A DNA stretch of 64,000 nt, taken from NCBI GenBank assembly GCA_905147135.1, contig LR990048.1, positions 1,100,563-1,164,562 of the forward strand, given 5' to 3'. Below, in pieces: positions 36,201 to 47,619 of this stretch (position 1 is its first letter; each line of letters starts with the position of its first letter). The notes below the pieces were generated by a model. That model was not told the origin of the DNA, did no database searches, and saw nothing but the letters and a program-made list of their open reading frames with translations. A program made the translations under genes and the position numbers. This DNA comes from Blastobasis lacticolella (Eukaryota; Arthropoda; Insecta; Lepidoptera; Blastobasidae).

Positions 36201-39200
36201 GTGTCCCCACAGCAGTATGCCATAGGCCATAACACTGTGGAAATAACTAAAGTAAACTAATCTTGCTGTAGCCTCGTCAGAAATACTCCGTATTTTCTTT
36301 ACAGCATATGCTGCAGAACTTAGCCTTTTCGCCAATTTATCAATGTGAGGACCCCATTGCAATTTATTATCCAGGGTAAAGCCTAAAAATACTGTAGAAT
36401 CAACAAGATTCAAATTTTCGCCTTTCATTTGTACATTAGTGGGCACTGATCTAACATTTGGCAAAGAGAATTTTAAACATTTTGTCTTCTTGCCATTCAG
36501 TAATAAATTATTAACCGTAAACCAGTTTACCACTTCTGCAATAGCATTGTTCACGTCTTCATATGTTAATTGTTGTCTTTTTACTTTAAACACTAAAGAT
36601 GTATCGTCCGCGAACAAGACAATCTCATGGGTATCTTTTACAAAGTACGGTAAGTCATTTACATAAACAAGAAACAAAAACGGGCCCAAAATAGATCCCT
36701 GGGGGACACCCATAGAGACAACAGACCCCATAGATCTCTCTCCGTTCACATCAACTTTTTGAATTCTATGACTCAAGTATGAATTTAGCAAGTTCAGGGC
36801 CAAGTCCTTTATTCCATAATGTTGTAATTTCCTGATCAAAATATCATGATTAACGCAATCAAAGGCTTTGGATAAATCACAGAAAACCCCTAAGGCATCA
36901 CGTGATTCCTCCCACGCCCCAAAGATATGTTTAATAAGTTCAACACCTGCATCAGCTGTTGAACGACCGCGAGTAAAACCGAATTGTTTATGATGCAATA
37001 GGTTACTTCCATAAAAATGAGCTTTTAGTTGATTTAATATGATTTTCTCAAATATTTTACTTAGAGTCGGTAAAATTGAAACTGGTCTAAAATTTGTAGG
37101 ATCCGTTGTATTACCATTTTCAACAATGGAATAACTTTACTGTGCTTCATCAGGTCAGAAAATTCACCATTATCAACACAATTAATAAATATATTCGCTA
37201 AGTGTCCACTAACAACCAGCAATAACATCAATTACAGAGCTAATAATTTTTACCGACATACCATCAATGTCGGCAGTTGCTTTCATTTTTATGGTTTTAA
37301 AAGCCTTAACTATATCTTGAGGTGTTGCATGCTCGAACTTAAAATCGATGACACTCTCGGGTACATTTTGTTTTAACAAGGATTCAGCGAGAGCAGGAGA
37401 CGAACTTAAGGATTTCGTAGTTGACACTGGAATGTCTGTAAAAAATTTATTGAATGCATCCGCAAATTCCGAGTTTTTGGTAACAACATTATCATTTATC
37501 TTTAAACTGTACTTAGTATCGCGATTTGTTACTTTTCCAGTTTCACTATTTATTATCTGCCATGTGGATTTTACTACATCTGTGCAATTTTTCAGTTTGT
37601 GTTTAACGAAATTCGATTTAGCTGTAGCACAAACGCGTTTAAATAACTTCGAATAATGTTTAACATACTCAGCAAATTCTACGCTATTATTATACGCCCG
37701 TTCTGCATAGAGCTCATATAATTTGTTTCTACTCTTATGTATTCCTGCTGTCGCCCAATCGCTAAACATAAGTTTGCTGTTTATTGCCTTCACCTTTGGT
37801 TTGAATATACTATTACTTTCAGTTTTTGTCATGTGTAAAACTGAATTATAATATTCATTTGTATCATCAAAATACTTTAAATTAGATGATTTCTCTATAA
37901 TGTTATTTCTAAAACTGTTTAGACGGTTGTTGTTAATTGGTACAAATTTAATAGTATTTTTTGTTTCTTTCCTCATATTAACATTAAACACAGCTAATTG
38001 ACCACAATGATCGGATTGCAATTTGTTTATTACAGACTGGCTACATGCCTGGATATCACAAAAAATGTTGTCTAGACAAGTTGATGTAGTACTTGTTATT
38101 CTAGTAGGCTCTAAAAATAAGTTGATTAAATTATGACACTTAAATAATGACATTAGCCTACCAGTATATTTACAAGATACGTCTAATAAATCTATATTAA
38201 AATCTCCACAAACAACAATATTTTTATTACAATTGCTAACTTTAATAAGGGCTTCGTCCATAATTTTCTCGAACAAATCAAATGACGAAGCCGGAGGTCT
38301 GTATACGCTCATTACAATAAGTCGCTTAAGTTCTATACAGGCAATTTCAGCAGATCGTTCAACAGACAGCTTGACAATATCAGTGCGTTCCTTGCATTTT
38401 AAGCAATTACGAACAAGTATTAGGGAACCTCCATGAATTGCCTGCCCTCTTGTAAACGAACTTGCAAGTTTATGGTTGTTAAAGCCAAATATGAGCTGGT
38501 GATCTTTTAACCAATGTTCAGTAATGCAAAAAATATCAACATTCTCACCGTTCATGAATAGCTCAACTTCCAATTCTTTATTCGTCATGCCTTGGATATT
38601 TTGATGTACTAAGTTAACTATACAATTTTGTTTATTATTATAAAATTTTACTTTACGTACATCCAAAGGCTTATTACCACTATTTACTAATGACTTTATG
38701 CCGGAGCAGTCCTGTATATTCTGAACAATATCAAAAGATTTATTGTTCAAGTCTAACAGTGGACTGTTATATGCTGCTGATATGATACAGGACGGCTCCT
38801 TTGTAGACGGTGGATAGGATTTTAGTATTCCTGCGTAGACGGATTGGAAGCCATTTGAGCTGAGAACGATAACTGGAAATATGGTCATATTTTTGCAGTC
38901 CGAAAATAAACCGGATACATAAGTTTTGAAGGTTATTATGGATAATAACTTGATTCTATCCAACGTCGGACTATTCGTATTCGATGATCCCTTCTCACAG
39001 ATTATTTAGATCCCTTAAGCCTCCGAGGAGACATTGGTGGTCTCTATGTGTATATACTCTACCGTCAGTACAACGGGGAACGAAGAACTGCTTAACTTCT
39101 TTTTTTATGTCATACGGTAGGCTAACAGGCCACCACGCCTATAGATATTAGCATCACCAAGTGTATCGCCAATGCGTTGCCCACCTCTATAACACGTTGC

Positions 39201-40785
39201 TCTGGCAGCAAAAAGGCAAATGCTACTCCACTGCCAAAGCCACGGTTCCCCAAATACCCACCCTACGTAGCACTGGAAACCTTACTCACCGGCAAAAACA
39301 CAATACTATTTAAAAGAGTATTATTTAGCTGCGATATTCTGTAAGGTACTTCCCTAGTCGGGCGGCTCCAATTCGAATGAGATACCCGGTATGCCCTACC
39401 TCTATAACTTGATGTCACTGTCACTTTTCCGCCCCCGCACCCTCCGACAAAGAGATAGATTTCATCCACTCCAAATAAATGCTTGGCAACTAACGCACTT
39501 ACGTGCATCGCAACGCAAGCCATTTTATGGTCCCGACGTCATTCATTTGCACATTTTGCAGATTTATTTTATATTGTATATAAGCCCTTTGAGCTTGATA
39601 GGGATTTTAGGGTCATAGATGACTGCCGTGAGTTCCCGCCGTTCCCGAGTTCTTCGACAGGCACGTCTCCCTAAAGTCCGGCACCACATTCGCTCCTTTT
39701 AGGTTGCAAATTTTTTGGATGACGATGGCCGCTTTCCATCAGGTCGACCGTTCGTTCAACTGCCTCCCTAGATCTCGAAAAAAATGTACTAATCGTTCAC
39801 TATTCATTGTCCTCTACCAACAAGTACATACATTCTCTTTCAAAGGAATTTTGTTTTACGTTTTATAAGAGGATATTTATCCTTATTGGTCCTTGGCATG
39901 AGACATTGTCCATGGACATTGTACAATAAACAATTAATTCGCGTTACAATTTCAGTAAATGGCAAGATAAGAGACATCTAATTCTTTATACTGGGTGACC
40001 TTAGTCTCTGGACAAATAATGAAACCCTGTTTAAGAATGCTACTCAGCATAATCATAAAATAGGTCTTTCTTTAATTAGACACAAAAAACTAAAACAATT
40101 TTTCAACCAAATTAAATTGTAACTTAATCGGCAACAATTATAACAACTGTATCACGACAACATGAATGATTTAATCTAAAATGCGAATGAGAAACGAGTG
40201 ACGTTATGTCTTACTTCAAATTATTGTCAAATTACAATACAATTTTTAATTTAATTTAGTCGCTTACATCCCATGTATCGCTAATTTATTGTTATCAATT
40301 GGTCTCGCGACCCACTATTGTGTAGCTGGGACGTGACAGGTTAAGCTGTAATTTGGCGTGTTTTTCTAATGCAATTCAAAAGAGTTTCAATGTTTAGAGT
40401 ACTCCCTAGACAATGCAACTACATAAAAGCTGCTCCTGAGCGATGAATTTAAAATCGTTGATTTTTCGGTAAATACTGGACTGATCGTAATGATACTTTG
40501 CAGTGTTGTTTTAAATATCCTACTCAACTAGTAGTATTCGACTTTGTCCAGAGCGTAAGGACAACCTGTATAAATAATCATTGGATATACGGGACATTTT
40601 TCAAAGGACTTATTTATGTTGTAGATGATGCAGAGTACAGGGCGGTGAAGGACTGCTTGCGGCAGGTGACGGCGAGTCCGGTGTTCGTGCACTCTGCTGG
40701 CACCGGCCTGGCTTTCCTGCCCCAGTGCCTGTTTTTCGTCGTCTACTATGCCATCATGATCCTACAGATCAATAATGTTGTCTAA
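33207..40785 (+). CDS. Gustatory receptor C (four exons, intact, intron 3 expanded)
   Basis: Exons 33207-33887, 33970-34044, 34122-34278 and 40625-40785 encode 357 residues; phases are 0, 0, 1. The protein is a close copy of B with scattered substitutions and a two-residue deletion in the loop before hydrophobic segment four (MTNLYLVPFIE versus MNNHFYADVPFIE). Exon 4 has an acceptor TTGTAG. Intron 3 is 6346 bp, against about 2.26 kb in B and D, because of the nested insertion at 34342-38935. All splice sites and the frame are kept, so the gene may still be expressed. The C-terminus is YYAIMILQINNVV. AATAAA lies at 40832. Predicted taste-neuron cation channel; ligand unknown. Confidence 0.87.
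34345..34918 (-). pseudogene. Jockey-like RT C-terminus and 3' end
   Basis: The minus strand reads YLRDSFHFSRPQDKPCRS, FTVHAARLWNSLPHEVR and IFKKRVKEY, the conserved C-terminal block of Jockey-group elements. A 3' UTR with TTTATTGTACACAATATAAC and an AATAAA-rich tail at 34345-34370 follow. RT core missing. Confidence 0.65.
34919..34946. repeat. (TCAAA)n microsatellite
   Basis: Five tandem TCAAA-type units followed by ATTTCTTTATTGATTAGG, a retroelement 3'-tail signature. Confidence 0.8.
34947..35354. other. Unclassified repeat segment in the TE nest
   Basis: No coding domain. It probably continues the 3' UTR of the element whose tail is the TCAAA repeat. GAGGGAAAAGAGCGACCCGG resembles 45565-45590. 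Confidence 0.4.
35355..35580. repeat. CCCTAC-type satellite
   Basis: Irregular units such as CTACCCTACCACTACCTTAC, strongly C/T-biased on the plus strand for 225 bp. The open frame rich in Leu/Pro/Tyr across it is spurious. Confidence 0.8.
35781..38935 (-). pseudogene. CR1-like non-LTR element ORF2 (endonuclease plus reverse transcriptase), two frameshifts
   Basis: Read leftwards, the endonuclease shows LVHQNIQGMTNKELE, FCITEHWLKDHQ, CGDFNIDLLD and SDHCGQLAVF. The RT follows with HKQFGFTRGRSTADAG, VFCDLSKAFDCVNHDIL, GVPQGSILGPFLFLVYVNDL and the catalytic LFADDTSLVF, then the thumb to a stop at 35781. Two single-base frameshifts near 37208 and 37127 separate the linker from the RT, so the copy is dead but young. 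ORF1 and the 5' UTR are missing, so it is 5'-truncated at about 38935, where host sequence resumes. It is antisense to gene C. Confidence 0.85.
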
Positions 40786-41848
40786 TATTCATAGTGTAAT
40801 TCATAGTTTATAGTGTATTTATTGTCGTAATAATAAATAATCAGTTGTTCTGTCGATGTCATTACAAAATTAGACTTACGTTACAACTTGCGACTTTGCA
40901 ACTTACTACACAACAATAAGGGGGAAGCAAAATCATAACCAATATAAGAAATGTATACTGGATGCATTACACTTCCCTATTTCAATTCAAATTAATACTT
41001 AGGTGATACTCAGACTCTGATGATGTAATCGGGTAGTAATAAATAAAAAAAGTCAATAAGTAGATTATTATAAGCATTATGTCTGAAGCTGCTATGGAAA
41101 ATTTGATGCAAAGGGACAACTTAAGATGAACGAAATTAATGAAATAATAAAGCTATTTCACCAACCAATTTCATTAGACACTTGGATGCGTTTATTAGAT
41201 ATAAAGTATTTTAGTCTATTTAATATTGTTATTCAAAGTTACATAAATGTCGATGAAAGGGGCAGACTCTAGCAAGGGAAAGGTTCATCAGAAGGTATTT
41301 TGGGATAGTTTTCTAGAAATAAAGATACAGCCGGACAGATTGTTGTGATAATGAAAATTATATACAATAAAAATAGCAAACAATACAAGACTAGGATAAA
41401 TTTGAGATAGTTAATGGGACCACCAAATCCTTGGGTCATTTGTCAGAGCCACCACCACCCATGGTCATATCTCGACCAACACCGACGAGGTGCAATAGGA
41501 ACTCTTTTCATGTGGGCCCTCGTACAACTCCAAGGTGGAGCACAGCGACTATCACACAACCTTCTATGGATGAACAGCTAGTTCCAGTACTCGACTCTCG
41601 TTGATGGCACAAAATGTTCTTTACGGTCGCGCGCCGCGCCATATGACGTCATCACAATATTTTCAGCCATCGGCCAGGTGGCGGTCGACGTTGCTATTCC
41701 GAGTCGATCGGCACATTGTTCGAGCTTCATAAGAGTTGCACATTCTTGGCATAACAGAACTAAAATTTACCGGCTTATGCAGATAGGCACGGCCCGGCTT
41801 ACCCGAGATTGTTACGTGCGGCTGTGACGAGCGGCTTTTTTACCATGT

Positions 41849-42111
41849 CATCATCATCACAGCCCATAACAGTCCACTACAGGACTTTGGGCCTCTCCCG
41901 CAAAAGGGGAGGTTATTGCCATAATCTCCACGCTTGGCAGACGGGTTGGAGATCGCAGTGTTGCAAACATAACAATGAAAAACGCTGCTGCCCATTTTCC
42001 AGTTTATGGAGACTAGATATTTTGCCTTTAAACGTTAGTCGCCTTGTACGACACCCACGAGTGTAAGGGGTTGGTGCTATTCTACTCTACCGGTCACCAC
42101 ACGGCTAAACC
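41849..42111 (-). mobile_element. SINE with 11-bp target-site duplication, present in C flank only
   Basis: The 263-bp body is flanked by TTTTACCATGT at 41838-41848 and 42112-42122. The paralogous site after gene B (29310-29322) has a single TTTTACCATGT, an exact empty site. Left end CATCATCATCACAGCCC. Confidence 0.9.
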
Positions 42112-43418
42112 TTTTACCATGTACCATCTACATAATTATATTGGATTTTACTGCCCGGCTCTGTCGATTTTTGCCGAAACGCTTATGTATAGCAACTCTA
42201 AGATGAAGGAGGCTATGAATGTATTTAAACTTATTCTATCCACTTTTTTGTCTATTTTTTAATAGAGAAAGGGCAAAGAGACCAAGACCCATGCAGTTTC
42301 ATAAGAAGAGAATCTTAATATTCTTCAAAATACGGAATCATATTACATACAAATTTATTTTATATCTGACTAATTTGTGTGGTATTTTTCCATTCCATGA
42401 CGCTCTTTAGAAACTTTAACTGAATTCATGCCCTTGAATTTTTTTAGAAAGGTGTACATTCTCAACTGTACTGATGTAGTATTCTGTGTCAGAATTCGAA
42501 TGTCGCCAACAATGGGACATGATACAGAGGAACGTGACGGAAAAAGAAACTAGCATGTCCCTATTGTAAAATTAGAATAATGACGTTTCGGAAAAAGACC
42601 TAGCGCCCTCCTTCGTGGAATTATGATTCTTGTCAAATATGACAATATTTGACGTAGTAAGCACTGACACCAAAGTCAGACAGTATAAACCGACTAATTT
42701 CAATACGAAGTTGGCTCATCAAGATTATACTCAATAGCGTCATGTTATATTTCCTCTATATAGTTTATTATTGCCAGTACAATAAATGTAGTTTACTCAT
42801 TTTTCCGCAATCTGTCAAAGTAACCTTAGGTCGTGAAACCCCTATAGAAGTAAGTATATTAAGGCAAATGACAAGTTACCCAAATTTCAGTCTGGATTTC
42901 GTAGGTGTCGCAGGACTATATCCACGCTTTTAAACGTGACAGATAATATCCTGGTTCTATAGGTACTATCTTGACTTCTCGCGAGCTTTCGATAGTATAA
43001 CATACCACTATTGCTGTCAAAATTGACGTACTATGAGGTAGATCATAACTCCATCGCGTGATTTACCAGTTATTTAGGTAACTATTACCATTCGTTGACA
43101 AAATTAAGCTACTAACATGATGAAAATAGTATTGATAGAGGTATGCCGAGATGGTTTAGGCACGTGGAGAGCTTGCGAAAGTTCTCTATAGAAGGAAATT
43201 ACTGATCAAATAAATGACCTTCTCCAAAACGTGTCAGGATTACCCCAATCGGCGCAAATGAGAAGATTTATGAATGTGGATGAAGCAAAATATGTCTGTC
43301 AGGATCGTAGCTTGTGGCACTCTATAGTCTTTACGAAATCGTAAATAATCAGTTAAAATATGTATATTCAGATGAAACGTTGAAATCTACATCTTAAATT
43401 TCTTAAAAACGTTTTTAG

Positions 43419-43509
43419 GGGATGCAAGGCCTGTGAAGGATTGCCTGCGGCATGTGGCAATTAATTCTTAGTTTGACCACTCCGCTGCGCCGCTGGGCAT
43501 GCCGTTCCT
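43419..43509 (+). pseudogene. Truncated A-type receptor terminal exon after gene C
   Basis: GATGCAAGGCCTGTGAAGGA, TTGCCTGCGGCATGTGG and GCCGCTGGGCATGCCGTTCC match gene A exon 4 and the relic at 30601. The exon stops abruptly at 43509, where the spacer leading to the CCTAC satellite begins. A stop codon (TTCTTAGTT) is shared with the relic after B. Confidence 0.8.
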
Positions 43510-43537
43510 TAAAAATATATAAACTACACTACATCTT

Positions 43538-43650
43538 TCGAGTGACGTCCTACCCCTACTCTATCCCTACCCCTGCGCCCGTTCACGTACCCTACACCCA
43601 CTCTACACCTACCCTACACCCACCCTACACCTACCCTACACCCACTTTTT
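43538..43650. repeat. CCTAC-rich satellite upstream of gene D
   Basis: GACGTCCTACCCCTACTCTA followed by CCTACACCCACC-type units. It sits in the same position relative to the gene as 32748-32835. Confidence 0.7.
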
Positions 43651-43794
43651 TTTTCTTGCTTATACACCATTCAATACCTATTGTTAAAAACCACATAAAA
43701 ACACGTTGCGTAGTTTAAACGATCTAAGCATTCAAACATATACATAAGGACAAAGTGCGGAAAGCAACGTTGTTTTATGCTATGTATAGAACTG

Positions 43795-44005
43795 AAGGCT
43801 AACTTGACTTATACGTTGAATTATTAGATTGATTGATTTCATCAAAATAATGAATGTTAAGATATTTATCGGTGTATTTTCATTAATTATGTGACTTAAT
43901 TTGTATATGTCTAATTTCTAAGAGTTTGTATAAAATATTTTAGTTACATCTAGTTGTTTAACATTGGTCGTGCGTGAGGTCAAGAAAACCAATTGATTTC
44001 TGAAA
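43795..44005 (+). promoter_or_regulatory. Conserved 5' flank of gene D with TATA box
   Basis: TATAAAA at 43929-43935 is 77 bp before the ATG. The surrounding 200 bp align with flanks of B and C, including TATTTATCGGTGTATTTTCA. Confidence 0.55.
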
Positions 44006-47000
44006 ATGGATATCAAACCATTAAAGGCAGTAATAATAATAGAGAATATTTGTGCTGTGCACCGAGATTATCTTGTAAAAGGGACGTTCTTCAGAGTACT
44101 TATATTTTGCCATATTAGTGCTCATATAGCTCTGATTATTTGGAGCTTTCAATTTAGATGTCACTATACCGTGATACAGATGTATAATTTATTTAATTTT
44201 GTCTTGTGCTTGGATTCTTCTACCATCATCTTATTGGCTTTTTACCATAGCAAGGAATTCAAAAAGGCCATAACAATATTCGGCTTGATCCATTCCTGTA
44301 TTAGTAGTGATTTGGCGTATTTAAAACACCTGAACAAATTTAAAAACGTCGTGATTTCATTATCTGTTTTCATAATAGTATTTCGTATTGTTAGTGGGGT
44401 AGTGATGAATAATCAATTCTATGCAGATATACCTTTTATTGAATCGTTCGATGTATATTTATTTTACACAATTGACACTGTTATGACACTGCGTTACTTT
44501 TTAGAATTTATATTTATTAATTGTATTTTTAATATTGTGTCTCAACAATTAGAGGCAATCGCAAGATCCATTGAAAGCTATATCAAAAGAGATCCTGGTA
44601 ATTCAATTATTGCCGTAAACAAAATTTGGCGTGATACTTTTATGGAAATAAAAGAATTATCCGGCCTTCTAAATAAAGTATTCTATGAACAAGTACGTAG
44701 AGTACAAAGTTATGTATCGCTTATTGTGATAACTATGTTTAGTTTTGTATTTATATTTTAATACTTGCAGATTACCATTATGGTCGGTACCATAACTTTT
44801 TTCTACATGACGATTCTTTATAATTTAATATACATGACTGTAGAGGTAAAGTGTAATTAATATATTGTTGTTTTTATTAATATTTTTATAAAGGACTAAA
44901 AATCTTAATTTTAATTTTACAGAGAAAGCTATCAGTGAATGAGTATACAGTCATAGCTGTCATAATGCTAGTAGTGTTCCTATGTCTGACCCTAATCACA
45001 TCCGCGAGCCAGAATGTGAAGAATAGTTATCAGAAGCTGAAGAGATGTCTGGGAAAGCTATGTACGCGCTGTATCAATAGTAAGTCTGATCAGAAGTCTT
45101 ATTAAAAATAAGAGTTAAGAAGTAGATATAGTATAATCTTATCATGGATAATAACTTGATTCTATCCAACGTCGGACTATTCGTATTCGATGATCCCTTC
45201 TCATATATAGTTCCCTTGAGCCTTCGGGGAGACGTTGGTTCTTTATGTGTTTATAATCTACTAGCGGCCCGCCCCGGCTTCGCACGGGTAATAAACCTTA
45301 AAAAATTATACACCTGAACCTTCGTCATGAATCACGTTGTCTAAAACCGCACTATGTAGTCTGTGTGTGAATACCGCATGAAAATCCGTTTAGTAGTTCT
45401 TGAGTTTATCGCGTACAGACTGACAGTAAGACACGCCGTGGGACTTCGTGTTTATAATATGAAGTAATTATATTATACTTAAGTATGTACTGAGTAGTGT
45501 CCCGTTACAAACAGGACACCATATTACGATCACAAAAGTTCCAACCGTCTCCTCAACCATTTTAGAGGGAAGGGGGCGACCCGGCTCCTGACGGCCGTAT
45601 TTCTTGACATTGACTCCCCTCCCGTACGTATCCCGTGCTGCCTAGATAGCCGAGCGGACTGAGCGGCGAACACGCGACTTTTTTCTAATATTCACATTTT
45701 TAAACTCGTGATATCTTTCGAATGGAATGTCTGAATTGAATAATTCAAAAAGTTATATAAAGGTATTGAAGTAGTCGTGAATATGAAGTAATTGATTTTG
45801 ATAAGGATTAATACCAAGGTACAAATAAAGAGCGTTTTTAGCGGCGGCATTTCAATTAAATTTTCAAAATAAAAGAACACTTATTGTGACATAACTATAA
45901 TAGTTAGACATATACTGTCGCGACACTTTTTGTAGATAATGATGTGTTCTGCAAAGTCGTAGTACATTATTTTGTTCTATCATCAATAGTTTTCGCAGCG
46001 CACGCGATGTAAGGAATTTTTTGGGTATTTTTCTACACCTTCGGTTACATTGTTCAAATTTTACCAAGGATCCTTAATTTTTTTCAAAATGAAATGTAGC
46101 CTATGTCAAATTGGAAGAATGTAGCATTCTATTGGTGAAAGAATTTTTTAAATCGGCCCAGTACTTTTTGAGCCTATTCATTACAAACATACAAACATAC
46201 AAAAATAGGTACAAATCTTTCCTCTTTATAATATTAGTGTAGATTGTCAGTACAACGAGGAATATTCCATTAAACTGTTTAATTTGATGTCACCACCACT
46301 AAAACTACCATTGAACCCTTCTATAGTGGCATACATTTCATCCACACCATCTAGATGCTTGTCATCCAACTAACGCACAGGCATCGCGTAGAGCTCGTCT
46401 AGTCTAAAATGACGCGCCCCACTACTTAGTTGATTTCAATGTGTTAGTGCAAATATTAATAACGACACTTCATCTGTGTGGGAGCGTCGACTGCTCCAAT
46501 CGAACGACGCGAGCTCCTACGTTGGTGTCTCACCGGCAACTGAATGACCAATTACAACGGCATTTGTATATGTATTGCGTCCATATTTTAAACTTGCTTG
46601 TGTGCGTTAATGCGATAGTGGGGCGCGTCATTTTAGATTAGACGAGCTCTACCTTTTTACCGCGTGTATGCAATTTATGGAATGAGCTCCCTTCAGAAGT
46701 CTTTCGTTTGTAAATGAATTGCTAACACATAATGTTCTTCAACAGGCATGTCTACGTTTACCTAAAGTCACAATCCACATCCGCCCCTTTTAGGTTGCAA
46801 ATGTTCTGGATAACGACGGCCGCTTTAAATCAAGTCGACCGTCAGTCCGAGTGCCTCCATATTTATAAAAAAAACTGCAAATATAATGTACTGGGGGTCT
46901 AAAAAGGCCACATTAGCGTTTCATATTATGATTCATATAAATGTGTGACAAACTTATCTATAGCGTCGCTGTTGTTGACAATGACATGACAATTCAAAAT

Positions 47001-47504
47001 GGCGTCACTTAGTTCCAGTACTGGCCACCTAATCAGATAAGTTTGTAGTAGTCTAACATGAATCATAATATGAAATGCGAATGTGGCCTTTTTAGACCCC
47101 CTGCTCGTTTACCGTTCGGTGTCCTCTGCCACAGAGTACATACGTACTATGTCAAAATACTAAGAAATTGGTAAGGGATTATTTGTCCTTATTGGTCCTT
47201 GGCATGAGACATTGTCCATGGACATAAACAATCAATTCGCGTAACAATTTCAATAAGAAACTTATTCCGATTTAGACCTGTCATGTCTTGCTGTAATTAT
47301 TGGATATGCGGGACTAGTTTTATAGGACTTATTTATGTTTTAGATGAAGCAGAGTACAGGGCGGTGAAGGACTTCTTGCGACAGGTGGAGACGAGTCCGT
47401 TGTTCGTGCACTCTGCCAGCACCGGCCAGGCTTTCCTGCCCCAGTGCCTGTTCTTCGTCGTGTACTATGTCATCATGATCCTACAGATCAATAATATTGT
47501 CTAA
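44006..47504 (+). CDS. Gustatory receptor D (four exons, intact)
   Basis: Exons 44006-44692, 44771-44845, 44923-45079 and 47344-47504 encode 359 residues; phases are 0, 0, 1. The layout is the same as in B, with more substitutions than between B and C (for example HRDYLVKGTFFRVLIF in exon 1 and RKLSVNEYTVIAVIMLV in exon 3). Exon 3 ends CTRCIN at donor GTAAGT. Exon 4 reads DFLRQVETSPLFVHSAST, so the Cys of KDC is Phe here. It ends YYVIMILQINNIV. Intron 3 (2264 bp) contains three separate insertions not shared with B or C. Predicted ligand-gated cation channel in taste neurons; ligand unknown. Confidence 0.88.
45262..46243. mobile_element. Unclassified insertion in gene D intron 3
   Basis: B reads CTCTACCGTCAGTACAACG. 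In D, CTAC and TTGTCAGTACAACG are separated by about 980 bp beginning CTAGCGGCCCGCCCCGGCTT and ending AATATTAGTGTAGA. The ends have a short inverted AATCTAC match. No transposase is present. A second fragment with a tRNA-like TAGATAGCCGAGCGGACTGA (45642) is embedded. Class uncertain; Helitron-like or other non-autonomous DNA element. Confidence 0.55.
46391..46649. mobile_element. MITE with 34-bp inverted repeats, TA target
   Basis: The left arm 46391-46424 starts GAGCTCGTCTAGTCTAAAAT. The right arm 46616-46649 is its complement with one mismatch. TA flanks both sides (46389-46390, 46650-46651). The paralogous site in B lacks the 259-bp element. A TA duplication points to the Tc1/mariner superfamily. 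Confidence 0.85.
46894..47100. mobile_element. MITE with ~44-bp inverted repeats, CTG target
   Basis: The left arm starts GGGGTCTAAAAAGGCCACAT; the right arm ends in its complement, AGGCCTTTTTAGACCCC-like, with two mismatches over about 43 bp. CTG flanks both ends (46891-46893, 47101-47103). The 207-bp element is absent from B and C introns. A 3-bp duplication with G-rich ends suggests PIF/Harbinger. Confidence 0.8.
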
Positions 47505-47544
47505 TATTCGTATTATAACAATACTGAATTTATTGTCTAGCTAC

Positions 47545-47610
47545 CATAACACAAGCTTTGCTTACTTTGGGGCGGTGTGTGAATTTGCCCAGGATTATTT
47601 ATTATTTATT
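47545..47610 (+). mobile_element. RTE/SINE 3' tail downstream of gene D
   Basis: AACACAAGCTTTGCTTACTTTGGGG and TGTGTGAATTTGCCCAGGA with an ATTTATTATT tail match 4840-4914. The equivalent flank of B lacks it. The sequence given is split here by a small deletion relative to the other copies. Confidence 0.55.
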
Positions 47611-47619
47611 ATTATTATT

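Larger units (their letters stand above)
34342..38935 (-). mobile_element. Nested retroelement block inserted in gene C intron 3
   Basis: Genes B and D read ATCTTATCATGG(A/G)TAATAAC across this point. In C the sequence breaks after ATCTTAT and resumes at TTATTATGGATAATAAC, so about 4.6 kb arrived after the genes diverged, perhaps with a TTAT duplication. From left to right it holds a Jockey-type 3' end, a TCAAA microsatellite, unknown repeat, a CCTAC satellite, and a CR1-like element. Confidence 0.8.
38936..43509 (+). repeat. Segmental duplication, copy 2 (gene C intron 3 to downstream relic)
   Basis: Near-identical to 25886-30753. The 3' flanks (for example TGGGACCACCAAATC and GGACATGATACA segments) match almost base for base. 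It lacks the RTE fragment but carries a SINE at 41849. Confidence 0.85.

Noticed and set aside
26232..39523. Similar minus-strand frames at 26232-26516 and 39263-39523 as paired genes
   Set aside because: Both lie in the duplicated intron 3 of genes B and C, within repeat-like sequence; no domain recognised.
29927..42933. Identical 63-codon frame at 29927-30118 and 42742-42933 as a conserved small gene
   Set aside because: Identity reflects the recent B/C duplication of all surrounding DNA; an overlapping frame reads as a reverse-transcriptase scrap.
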